DNA from: Desulfobacterales bacterium CG23_combo_of_CG06-09_8_20_14_all_51_8 | Lineage (GTDB): Bacteria; Desulfobacterota; Desulfobacteria; Desulfobacterales; Desulfosalsimonadaceae | Assembly: GCA_002772195.1 (NCBI GenBank) | Contig: PCSG01000294.1 | Coordinates: 4,976-10,017, forward strand | Length of the DNA: 5,042 bases | Direction of reading: 5' to 3' | Shown here: piece after piece, positions 1-4,872 of the stretch | Position numbering within the stretch: the first letter of the stretch is position 1 | How the letters are laid out: every line of letters begins with the position of its first letter | Program-made: the position numbers and the translations under genes | Notes under the pieces: model-generated | Database searches by the model: none | What the model was told of the DNA's origin: nothing | What the model saw: only the letters and a program-made list of their open reading frames with translations

Positions 1-86
1 TTTACCAATACATACCGGCACAGCGCAAATCCCGCCGCATAAATCAGGGTTATCTTGAGTGATGTTAAAAAGGCTGCTCGCGTCAT
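1..86 (-). CDS. Partial membrane protein, N-terminus only (possible sensor protein)
   Basis: Only the first 28 codons lie in the window; the gene runs off the left edge. Reading from ATG at 86 gives a short polar start (MTRAAF) followed by a hydrophobic stretch with LKITLIYAAGFAL, which looks like a first transmembrane helix or uncleaved signal anchor. An in-frame stop lies just upstream of this ATG, so it is the first possible ATG in this frame. No good Shine-Dalgarno sequence precedes it, which lowers confidence. From memory, an LKITLIY-type segment is common at the N-terminus of membrane-anchored PAS/GGDEF or histidine kinase sensors in Deltaproteobacteria; the function is inference only. 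The divergent orientation relative to the response regulator and the AT-rich gap between them fit a real gene start. A second open frame (ATG near 106) encodes a less hydrophobic, less convincing product. Confidence 0.45.
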   Translation of the reverse strand, partial: MTRAAFLTSLKITLIYAAGFALCRYVLV

Positions 87-103
87 TTCGGAATAGACTT
101 ACC

Positions 104-131
104 ATAATAAAAACATATGTCCTATCGGCAA
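104..131 (-). promoter_or_regulatory. Candidate sigma-70 promoter for the left-edge gene
   Basis: On the minus strand TTGCCG (131-126) and TATTAT (109-104) are separated by 16 bases; they match the -35 and -10 consensus at four and five of six positions. A start of transcription near 97 would leave a very short leader before the ATG at 86. The spacer contains the 8-base palindrome ACATATGT (113-120). Assigned by consensus only. Confidence 0.3.
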
Positions 132-170
132 TCGCCTGAAAATTTTGTCTGATATTTTTGTAGGGATTTA

Positions 171-180
171 TGGTATAAAT
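171..180 (+). promoter_or_regulatory. Candidate extended -10 promoter for the response regulator
   Basis: TGGTATAAAT has the TGn extension directly before a TATAAA hexamer (174-179). This arrangement can work with a poor -35 element, and no good -35 is seen at normal spacing. Transcription would begin near 187 and give a leader of about 85 bases. That leader contains CGGGTTCCCG (199-208), and alternatively TCCCG (204-208) can pair with CGGGA (216-220). These are competing small hairpins of unknown significance. Confidence 0.35.
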
Positions 181-270
181 TATTGATGGATTTTGGGACG
201 GGTTCCCGGATGCCTCGGGATGGACAAACCCTCGCGTCTATTCAAAACTTTCGAAAACAGGGAAGACTCT

Positions 271-900
271 ATGATTAAAATAATTATCGCCGATGATCAT
301 TCCATTGTGCGCGAAGGAATGAAACTGATTATCTCGGAAATACGGGATATGACCGTTTGTGACGAGGCCAGTAACGGCAATGACTTGATCGAGAAAGTGC
401 TTCAAAACCAATACGATGTGGCGGTCCTGGATATCTCCATGCCGGGCCCAGAGATTTTGGATATCATCAAGCAGATCAAAAAAGAAAAGCCCAGTATCCG
501 GATACTGATACTCAGCATGCATCCGGAAGAACAATATGCAGTCCGGGTGCTGAAAGCCGGGGCCTCGGGTTATCTGTCCAAAGAAACCGCGCCGGCGGAG
601 CTGGTAAAGGCCATCCGAAAAGTGTCTTCGGGGAAAAAATACATCAGCCCATATTTTGCCGAGAATCTGGCGGATTTTCTGCTATCGGACAATGAAAAAC
701 CCGTCCACACAACCCTCTCTGACCGGGAGTATCAGGTCATGTGCAAGATCGCCGCCGGGGAACCGGTTAAAGACATCGCCCGGGAACTCTGCCTGAGCGA
801 CAAAACCATCAGCACGTATCGCTCCAGAATTCTTCAAAAAATGAATATGACAAACAATGCGGAGCTGATCCATTACGCCATTAAAAATACTCTGATCTAA
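271..900 (+). CDS. NarL/FixJ-family two-component response regulator
   Basis: Cytoplasmic transcription regulator of 209 residues, the normal size for the family. Residues 1-117 form a receiver domain: acidic pair D8/D9 in IIADDH, phospho-acceptor D54 in VAVLDISMP, switch residue S82 in LILSMH and conserved K104 in YLSKE. Residues 148-208 form a LuxR-type helix-turn-helix, recognisable from LSDREYQVM, then IARELCLSDKTISTYRSRI and a NAELIHYAI end. The ATG at 271 is chosen because GGGAAG lies about seven bases upstream and the receiver fold starts right there; an upstream TTG at 193 would add 26 unrelated residues. The glycine usually found eight residues after the phospho-acceptor is isoleucine here (I62). 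The convergent PAS kinase at 957-2420 belongs to the NarX-like class that normally phosphorylates this type of regulator, so it is the likely partner (inference). Target genes are unknown. Confidence 0.93.
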   Translation: MIKIIIADDHSIVREGMKLIISEIRDMTVCDEASNGNDLIEKVLQNQYDVAVLDISMPGPEILDIIKQIKKEKPSIRILILSMHPEEQYAVRVLKAGASGYLSKETAPAELVKAIRKVSSGKKYISPYFAENLADFLLSDNEKPVHTTLSDREYQVMCKIAAGEPVKDIARELCLSDKTISTYRSRILQKMNMTNNAELIHYAIKNTLI

Positions 901-956
901 CCGGATTAACCCTTTTTAAATGCCTTCTTGGACCTGTTCAGGCGCCGGTTTTTGGC

Positions 957-2420
957 TCACTCCGGCACGGGGACCCGGACCGCCACCGTGGTGCCGCCCT
1001 TCTGATTCCTTAAAATTTCGATGGTCCCACCAAAGGAATGAATCCGCTCCCGCATCCCGATCAGACCGAATGAATCCGCCTTGGCCAGCTCTTTTTCAGT
1101 GATCCCCCGGCCGTTGTCCTCTACCTCAAGGGCCACGTCCCGGCTGGTTTTTGTCAGCTGGACCCGGACATTTGTCGCCCCGGAATGCCGCATCCCATTG
1201 GTCAAAGCTTCCTGGCAGACCCTGAAAACCGCGATGGACAGATCTTCTGCCAAAAAAATGTCTTCCGGTTCGATGAACAGGTCGATATTGATGCCGCTTC
1301 GCCGCTGATACTCCCCCGCCTGCCATTCAATGGCGGCCGCCAGGCCGAGATCATCCAGCAAACCGGGCCGGAGGTCTGAGACAATCCGCTTGACCGTGCA
1401 GATAGACGCATCAATCAGGCCGATGGCTTCCCGGGTTTTTTGAATGAGTTCCGGACGATTTCCAGGAATTTTGGAAAGCAGCCAGGCCCCGTCCATTTTA
1501 AGGGCGGTCAGGGTCTGGCCCAGATCGTCATGGATCTCCCGGGCAATGGCGGCCCGTTCCTGCTCGCGGCTGACTTGCAGGTGTTTGGAAAGCGCCCTGT
1601 GTTGTTCCTCGCTCGCCCGGAGCGCGTCTTCGGCTTTTTTGCGTTCGGTAATTTCCTCCACCACCCCCATGCCGCCATCAATAGTGTTTCCCTTTGAAAA
1701 AACCGGCACGAAATCGACTTTAATATAACTTTTCCGGCCGCCGGTGACGGAAACATATTCCCCTTCATAATGCCCGGGGGCTCCGGCCAATGATTTATTA
1801 ACCGCCGCCAGCGCCGCCTGGTTGACGACTTTTTGTAAAAGATTAAAACTGATGAGTTTCCCAAAACTCGACCCGTTGATGTCCACATAGGCCTGATTGC
1901 ACGCCCGGATGATCCCTTCCCGGTCATAGTGAAAAATTCCGACCGGCGCATTTTCAAAAATCAGGCGGTAGCGCGTCTCGGTTTCCGCCAAAAATTTTTC
2001 CATGAGCCGGCGCTCACTCACATCCCGGGTGATCCCCCGGAACCCGGTCACCTTGTCATCCGCATCCTTGATCGGAGAAACCGAGGTATCCAGATACCGG
2101 CCGACTCCATCTTTCCTGATAATTTTCCACTCAAAGCCCTTTAACGGCTCGCCGGTTTTATACACCTGGTGAAACGTTTCATAGGTTTTGGCGACGTTTT
2201 CCAGGTCCATGTACGATCGATAATTTAACCCCTGCAATTCGGATGGCGGGTAACCCAGAATCTGCGTCAGGGACTTGTTAAAAAAAAGCAGATTGCCGGC
2301 CAGGTCCACTTCAAAATATCCTTCTTCGATACTTTCCAAAATGGTGCGGTATTTTTCCTCGCTCAGTACCTTCACCTTGTCATTGACAATAAGAACCTGC
2401 GCTTTCCTTTCTTCCGCCAT
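957..2420 (-). CDS. Cytoplasmic PAS-PAS sensor histidine kinase, NarX-like (HisKA_3/HATPase_c)
   Basis: 487-residue histidine kinase. After a short lead-in come PAS domain 1 (about 22-136, with YFEVDLAGNLLFFNKS and a closing GFRGITRDVSERR) and PAS domain 2 (about 148-262, closing VVEEITERKKAED), then a coiled linker. The dimerisation/phosphotransfer region (about 285-355) carries the phospho-accepting H297 in AREIHDDLGQTL, the signature of the HisKA_3 class that pairs with NarL/FixJ regulators. The C-terminal ATPase domain has an N-box with N408 (QEALTNGMRHSG), a G1 box DNGRGI (435-440) and a G2 box GLIGMRERI (452-460); all key residues are intact. No signal peptide or membrane helix is visible, so it should sense a cytoplasmic or diffusible cue through the PAS domains; the ligand cannot be read from sequence. 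The start is ATG at 2420, with AAGGA about eight bases upstream. It lies 21 bases downstream of the DUF1796-like gene on the same strand, so the two are probably co-transcribed. Confidence 0.94.
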   Translation of the reverse strand: MAEERKAQVLIVNDKVKVLSEEKYRTILESIEEGYFEVDLAGNLLFFNKSLTQILGYPPSELQGLNYRSYMDLENVAKTYETFHQVYKTGEPLKGFEWKIIRKDGVGRYLDTSVSPIKDADDKVTGFRGITRDVSERRLMEKFLAETETRYRLIFENAPVGIFHYDREGIIRACNQAYVDINGSSFGKLISFNLLQKVVNQAALAAVNKSLAGAPGHYEGEYVSVTGGRKSYIKVDFVPVFSKGNTIDGGMGVVEEITERKKAEDALRASEEQHRALSKHLQVSREQERAAIAREIHDDLGQTLTALKMDGAWLLSKIPGNRPELIQKTREAIGLIDASICTVKRIVSDLRPGLLDDLGLAAAIEWQAGEYQRRSGINIDLFIEPEDIFLAEDLSIAVFRVCQEALTNGMRHSGATNVRVQLTKTSRDVALEVEDNGRGITEKELAKADSFGLIGMRERIHSFGGTIEILRNQKGGTTVAVRVPVPE

Positions 2421-2441
2421 TGGCTTGTCCTTGAAATCCTT

Positions 2442-3032
2442 TTATAAACGATTGCTCCCGTTTCTTCCAAGCGCCTCGCCCACGAGCCTTGAATAGTCTT
2501 CTTCCCAAGATGCCTCGGTGTCAAGGTAATGAATGATCACATTCGGGTTGGTTGTATGAAATTTCTTACCTTCCCCCTGATAATGTGAAATAAACAGCAG
2601 CCGAAACTTCAAAGCGGGGAATCTTTCGCGTATGGCGGAGATAAACTCGGGAATTTGGTGCGCCTCATCAAAATACGCACCCGATGCCCTGACAAATAAA
2701 ACAGGGTCTTCCTGGGCCAGCAGGCTTAAAAACCGCCTGATCCGGCGCTTGAACGCTTTCACAACCATTGGGTTTTGCAGATCGTGATGGGGGAAAATGG
2801 TATGAGGGCCGGCGAACTGCCGGCGGCCATTTTCAATGCAGGGTAAAAGTTGGTCCGGGAAAAATCCATCAAAGTCGTCCCGGAGAAAATGAATAATCCC
2901 CTGGAAGGATGAAAGAATATAGTCAAACGGAAAAGCCTCCCGGCATAGAGCCATCTTTTTTCGCACCACCAGAGACACACCGCACCATCCCCCGATGGAG
3001 ACAATCCTTTCGTTATGGGTTTCGATATTCAT
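2442..3032 (-). CDS. DUF1796-like protein (putative papain-like cysteine peptidase family)
   Basis: 196 residues from ATG at 3032. The N-terminal signature IVSIGGWCGVS (10-20) followed by REAFPFDYILSS (31-42) matches, from memory, the DUF1796 pattern of SLGxxC then xxPFDW. It is followed by a histidine-containing stretch IFPHHD (79-84), the basic run FKRRIRRFLSLL (94-105) and VLFVRASG (111-118), also typical. C17 and a histidine near 82-83 would be the candidate catalytic pair of the proposed papain-like fold. Activity in this family is a prediction, not shown. No signal peptide is seen, so it is likely cytoplasmic. The frame stays open upstream to a TTG at 3215, but those 61 extra residues look non-domain-like and lack a good ribosome binding site. 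The ATG at 3032 also lacks its own site; translation may be coupled to the leader ORF ending there. Followed after 21 bases by the PAS kinase, suggesting a shared operon. Confidence 0.62.
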   Translation of the reverse strand: MNIETHNERIVSIGGWCGVSLVVRKKMALCREAFPFDYILSSFQGIIHFLRDDFDGFFPDQLLPCIENGRRQFAGPHTIFPHHDLQNPMVVKAFKRRIRRFLSLLAQEDPVLFVRASGAYFDEAHQIPEFISAIRERFPALKFRLLFISHYQGEGKKFHTTNPNVIIHYLDTEASWEEDYSRLVGEALGRNGSNRL

Positions 3033-3055
3033 GAGCAGTGATAAGCGGTGAGCAT
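3029..3055 (-). CDS. Candidate leader ORF coupled to the DUF1796-like gene
   Basis: Reading on the minus strand, AAAGGAG (about 3069-3063) stands seven bases before an ATG at 3055 that opens an eight-residue peptide, MLTAYHCS, in a different frame from the downstream gene. Its TGA stop overlaps the downstream ATG as ATGA, the classic arrangement for translational coupling by re-initiation. It is the only strong Shine-Dalgarno sequence near the DUF1796-like start. Alternative reading: the strong site is left over from a small frameshift and the true start lies there. No known attenuator peptide is recognised. Confidence 0.35.
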   Translation of the reverse strand: MLTAYHCS

Positions 3056-3242
3056 GGGATTGCTCCTTTATCAACAATGGATTCAATGTTGGATCGTTCT
3101 TCGACCACCCGACGATGGCCGACATACCATAAAGCATCTGCCTGCTGCAAGCCCAGCCACAAGCCGGGACCATTGCGACGGATTTGCCAATCCCCCCCCT
3201 TGGGATAAATGACAACTCCCCGGATGGGATTTTAACCCTTTA

Positions 3243-3271
3243 AACTTATTGCAGTTACTGCGAATGGTCAA
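3243..3271 (-). promoter_or_regulatory. Candidate promoter for the DUF1796-like/kinase operon
   Basis: On the minus strand TTGACC (3271-3266) and TAAGTT (3248-3243) are 17 bases apart: a good -35 and a mediocre -10. The spacer contains the perfect inverted repeat GCAGT-T-ACTGC (3251-3261), well placed for a repressor or other operator-binding protein. Transcription from here would produce a leader of roughly 180 bases before the leader ORF. Confidence 0.35.
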
Positions 3272-3295
3272 AGCTTTTATCTCAAAATTTTTATC

Positions 3296-3328
3296 TTGAC
3301 AATTTATTCATTTAGGAGTTAATAACTC
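3296..3328 (+). promoter_or_regulatory. Candidate upstream promoter with overlapping inverted repeat
   Basis: A perfect -35 hexamer TTGACA (3296-3301) is followed after 16 bases by GTTAAT (3318-3323), four of six matches to the -10. The -10 lies inside the perfect inverted repeat GAGTT-AAT-AACTC (3316-3328), which could be an operator. It points towards the transpeptidase gene. Confidence 0.35.
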
Positions 3329-3353
3329 TTTTAAATTTGTCAGGCATAAAAAT

Positions 3354-3382
3354 TTGACCCCATCGCAAGCAAGGGATTTAAT
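3354..3382 (+). promoter_or_regulatory. Best candidate sigma-70 promoter for the transpeptidase gene
   Basis: TTGACC (3354-3359) and TTTAAT (3377-3382) are separated by the ideal 17 bases and each matches five of six consensus positions. Expected transcription start is near 3389, giving a leader of about 80 bases before the TTG start codon at 3470. Confidence 0.5.
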
Positions 3383-3410
3383 GAATATAGGGGGCGTTCC
3401 TAAAAAAATA

Positions 3411-3439
3411 TTGACCGGAATGCCGTTTGAATGCATAAA
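3411..3439 (+). promoter_or_regulatory. Candidate proximal promoter for the transpeptidase gene
   Basis: TTGACC (3411-3416) and CATAAA (3434-3439) are 17 bases apart, five and four matches to consensus. It would start transcription near 3446, only just upstream of the AGGAAACGAG ribosome-binding area (3450-3459). Confidence 0.3.
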
Positions 3440-3469
3440 TAATTAGAACAGGAAACGAGTTTATATAAT

Positions 3470-4405
3470 TTGTCAAGATCGTCATTCAATAAAAACGGAA
3501 CTATCCTTGTTCTGAGCCTGATTCTCACCGGCCTCTGCGGGCCGGTTTCTGCCGCCTCTTTCCATTACTCCTTTGCGGCCGGACCGGCGGATATGGGCAG
3601 CGAACATAGTGTGATCGGATTTTTCCAATATCATAACGTCGCCTACAAGGAGACTCTGCTGGATGTGGCCCGGAATTACGGACTCGGGTACAATGAAATC
3701 GCTCTTTATTATCCGGATATCGATCCGTGGGTGCCGAAAACCGATACCCGGCTGACCATTCCGACCCGGTGGGTTCTGCCCCCAACCCAGTATGAAGAAG
3801 TGGTCATCAACATCCCGGAAATGCGGATCTATTTTTTCATGAAAAAAATTGGAATGGTAAAAACTTATCCGATAGGCCTCGGCAGGGAGGGATTTGAAAC
3901 ACCCGTGGGCGCATGCCGCGTTGTGGAGCGGCAGACCAAGCCGACGTGGGTTCCGCCGCCGTCGGCCCGGGAACAATACGGCAGTGCACCCGTGCCGCCG
4001 GGACCGGACAATCCCCTGGGGGATTACTGGGTCGGACTGTCCGCCGAACACATCGGGATTCACGGCACCAACAGACCCTGGGGGGTGGGCAGGGAGGTCA
4101 GTCGGGGGTGCATCCGGCTGTATCCGGAACACATTTCCCAGTTTTATGAGGAAGTCAGCGTTGGCAACCGGGTGGAAATAATTTACGAACCGGTCAAGGT
4201 CGGCATTGAAAACGGTTTAATTTACCTGGAGGTACACCCGGATATTTATGGACAGATACCTGACCTCTTCCAACACGCCGAAACTCTTATCAAACAAAAA
4301 GGTCTCTGGGAGCATGTAGAGCAGGATGAGGTGGTCCGATGCGTTGAAGAAAAAAACGGCGTGCCATTTCCCGTGGGATCAGTTGTGAAAGGAGGCGACA
4401 GTTAG
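3470..4405 (+). CDS. Secreted L,D-transpeptidase with LysM-like domain (ErfK/YbiS/YcfS/YnhG type)
   Basis: 311 residues. A signal peptide (1-28; basic start, hydrophobic TILVLSLILTGL, likely cleavage after VSA) sends it to the periplasm. Residues about 54-100 form a LysM-like peptidoglycan-binding segment (ETLLDVARNYGLGYNEI, then DPWVPKTDTRLTIPTRWVLP). The YkuD catalytic domain covers about 110-240 and contains H198 in IHGTN and the active-site motif S211-R-G-C214-I-R216. C214 is the nucleophile that attacks the meso-diaminopimelate peptide stem. GREGFETPVGACRVV and PPGPDNPLGDYW are further family hallmarks. In Escherichia coli this family forms 3-3 crosslinks or attaches Braun lipoprotein to peptidoglycan; the adjacent Lpp-like gene points to the latter (inference). 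The start is TTG: an in-frame stop at 3440-3442 with no ATG after it leaves no ATG start, and the next ATG would remove the signal peptide. The ribosome-binding area GGAAACGAG is 10-18 bases upstream, so translation may be modest. Confidence 0.93.
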   Translation: MSRSSFNKNGTILVLSLILTGLCGPVSAASFHYSFAAGPADMGSEHSVIGFFQYHNVAYKETLLDVARNYGLGYNEIALYYPDIDPWVPKTDTRLTIPTRWVLPPTQYEEVVINIPEMRIYFFMKKIGMVKTYPIGLGREGFETPVGACRVVERQTKPTWVPPPSAREQYGSAPVPPGPDNPLGDYWVGLSAEHIGIHGTNRPWGVGREVSRGCIRLYPEHISQFYEEVSVGNRVEIIYEPVKVGIENGLIYLEVHPDIYGQIPDLFQHAETLIKQKGLWEHVEQDEVVRCVEEKNGVPFPVGSVVKGGDS

Positions 4406-4445
4406 CCGAAAAATTCAGAAAGTTGTGATTCGTATTCGTTCACTA

Positions 4446-4455
4446 AACATATAAC
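4446..4455 (+). promoter_or_regulatory. Weak candidate -10 box for an lpp-type gene promoter
   Basis: The 72-base gap between the transpeptidase and the lipoprotein holds TATAAC (4450-4455), five of six matches to the -10 consensus, but no convincing -35 at normal spacing. A separate promoter would make sense because Lpp-type lipoproteins are usually made in far greater amounts than the transpeptidase. Read-through from the upstream gene is equally compatible with the sequence. Confidence 0.2.
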
Positions 4456-4464
4456 AAACCCAAC

Positions 4465-4470
4465 AAGGAG
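4465..4470 (+). promoter_or_regulatory. Strong ribosome binding site of the lipoprotein gene
   Basis: AAGGAG followed by seven A residues before ATG at 4478 is close to an ideal Shine-Dalgarno arrangement. It contrasts with the weak site and TTG start of the transpeptidase upstream and fits an abundant structural lipoprotein. Confidence 0.75.
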
Positions 4471-4477
4471 AAAAAAA

Positions 4478-4783
4478 ATGAAGAATCTCAAAGGATCCAA
4501 AGTAATTTGTATTTGCATCGTTCTAGTAGCCATGGCGTTCATGGCCAGCGGCTGCGCCTCCAGCGGCGACTTAAAAACACTTCAGGCTCAGGTTGACGAA
4601 GTCTCCCTGAAAGCTGACAACGCCATGTCCGCGGCCACGACTGCCCAAAAAACAGCTGATGATTGCTTAGTCACCGCCGACAAAGCCAATAAAGCCGCCC
4701 AAAATGCCGAAGCCGCAGCCCTGCGGGCGGAACAAGCCGCCGACAAAGCCGAGGCTGTTTTCATGAAAAACATGAAAAAGTAA
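4478..4783 (+). CDS. Lpp/OprI-type alanine-zipper outer-membrane lipoprotein
   Basis: 101 residues with a lipoprotein signal peptide: basic start, hydrophobic core ICICIVLVAMAFM and lipobox A-S-G-C with lipidated C26. The mature 76 residues are one long coiled coil of ten unbroken heptads (31-100). Core a positions are L32, V39, seven alanines (46, 53, 60, 67, 74, 81, 88) and F95. Core d positions are L35, V42, A49, A56, C63, A70, A77, A84, A91 and N98. The chain ends in K100-K101. This is the plan of Braun lipoprotein and OprI: a lipid-anchored helical trimer in the periplasm whose C-terminal lysine is joined to peptidoglycan by an L,D-transpeptidase. Such an enzyme is encoded 72 bases upstream. 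The mature protein is longer than E. coli Lpp (58 residues). C63 in the core is unusual. Whether this protein really is crosslinked is inference. Confidence 0.85.
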   Translation: MKNLKGSKVICICIVLVAMAFMASGCASSGDLKTLQAQVDEVSLKADNAMSAATTAQKTADDCLVTADKANKAAQNAEAAALRAEQAADKAEAVFMKNMKK

Positions 4784-4815
4784 ATCGTAACGTAATTTTA
4801 TCTTTTCTCACCTCT

Positions 4816-4864
4816 GCGATAGAGGGCGCGCCTGATGATTTCGCGGCCCTCTATCGCTTTTTTT
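4816..4864 (+). terminator. Rho-independent terminator of the transpeptidase/lipoprotein unit
   Basis: GCGATAGAGGGC (4816-4827) is perfectly complementary to GCCCTCTATCGC (4846-4857), a 12-base-pair stem with an 18-base loop that can be tightened by a few inner pairs, followed by seven T residues (4858-4864). It lies 32 bases after the lipoprotein stop. No T-run follows the stem on the other strand, so it should act only on plus-strand transcripts and shield the convergent gene to the right. Confidence 0.92.
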
Positions 4865-4872
4865 ATCCCCTT

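Larger units (their letters stand above)
3033..3469. other. Divergent intergenic control region, no convincing gene
   Basis: About 437 bases separate the DUF1796-like gene from the transpeptidase. The half nearer the transpeptidase (3240-3469) is AT-rich and holds the promoter elements listed separately. The half nearer the DUF1796-like gene (3056-3240) would be a long leader of its transcript. It has small hairpin candidates on the minus strand such as GGATT-GGCA-AATCC (3195-3182) and a run of eight cytosines (plus strand, 3192-3199). Open frames here (for example minus 3271-3083) start at TTG, lack ribosome binding sites and have no recognisable domain, so they are not called. Confidence 0.6.

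Noticed and set aside
193..270. N-terminal extension of the response regulator from a TTG at 193
   Set aside because: It has no ribosome binding site and adds 26 residues unrelated to the receiver fold; the ATG at 271 has a good site and starts directly at the domain.
186..278. Thirty-codon upstream ORF overlapping the regulator start
   Set aside because: It has an ATG but no ribosome binding site, and the predicted transcription start falls at about its first codon, so it is probably chance.
899..953. Intrinsic terminator between the convergent regulator and kinase genes
   Set aside because: AACCGG and CCGGTT can pair and are followed by a short T-run, but the loop is 40 bases and the stem only six pairs, too weak to list as a feature.
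1126..1957. Several open frames on both strands inside the kinase gene
   Set aside because: They lie fully within the kinase coding region in other frames, show arginine/serine/proline-rich composition typical of shadow frames, and have no domains.
3080..3205. Possible cyclic-di-GMP-type riboswitch on the minus strand (GGCAAA and GTCGCAA-like pieces)
   Set aside because: Only fragments resemble the consensus, and I could not form the paired helices and tetraloop receptor. A covariance-model search of Rfam over 3056-3240 would decide it.
3033..3215. Long start (TTG at 3215) for the DUF1796-like protein
   Set aside because: The extra 61 residues show no domain character, the GGGGAG before TTG is too close to serve as a ribosome site, and the family signature lies near the N-terminus when ATG 3032 is used.
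3482..4181. Open frames overlapping the transpeptidase on both strands, including a 216-codon minus-strand frame
   Set aside because: The transpeptidase has a full domain set with catalytic motif; the overlapping frames are low-complexity shadows without recognisable features.
4588..4773. Minus-strand frame opposite the lipoprotein gene
   Set aside because: It is the reverse reading of alanine-rich repeats, which stay open by composition alone; the plus-strand gene has an ideal ribosome site, a lipobox and perfect heptads.
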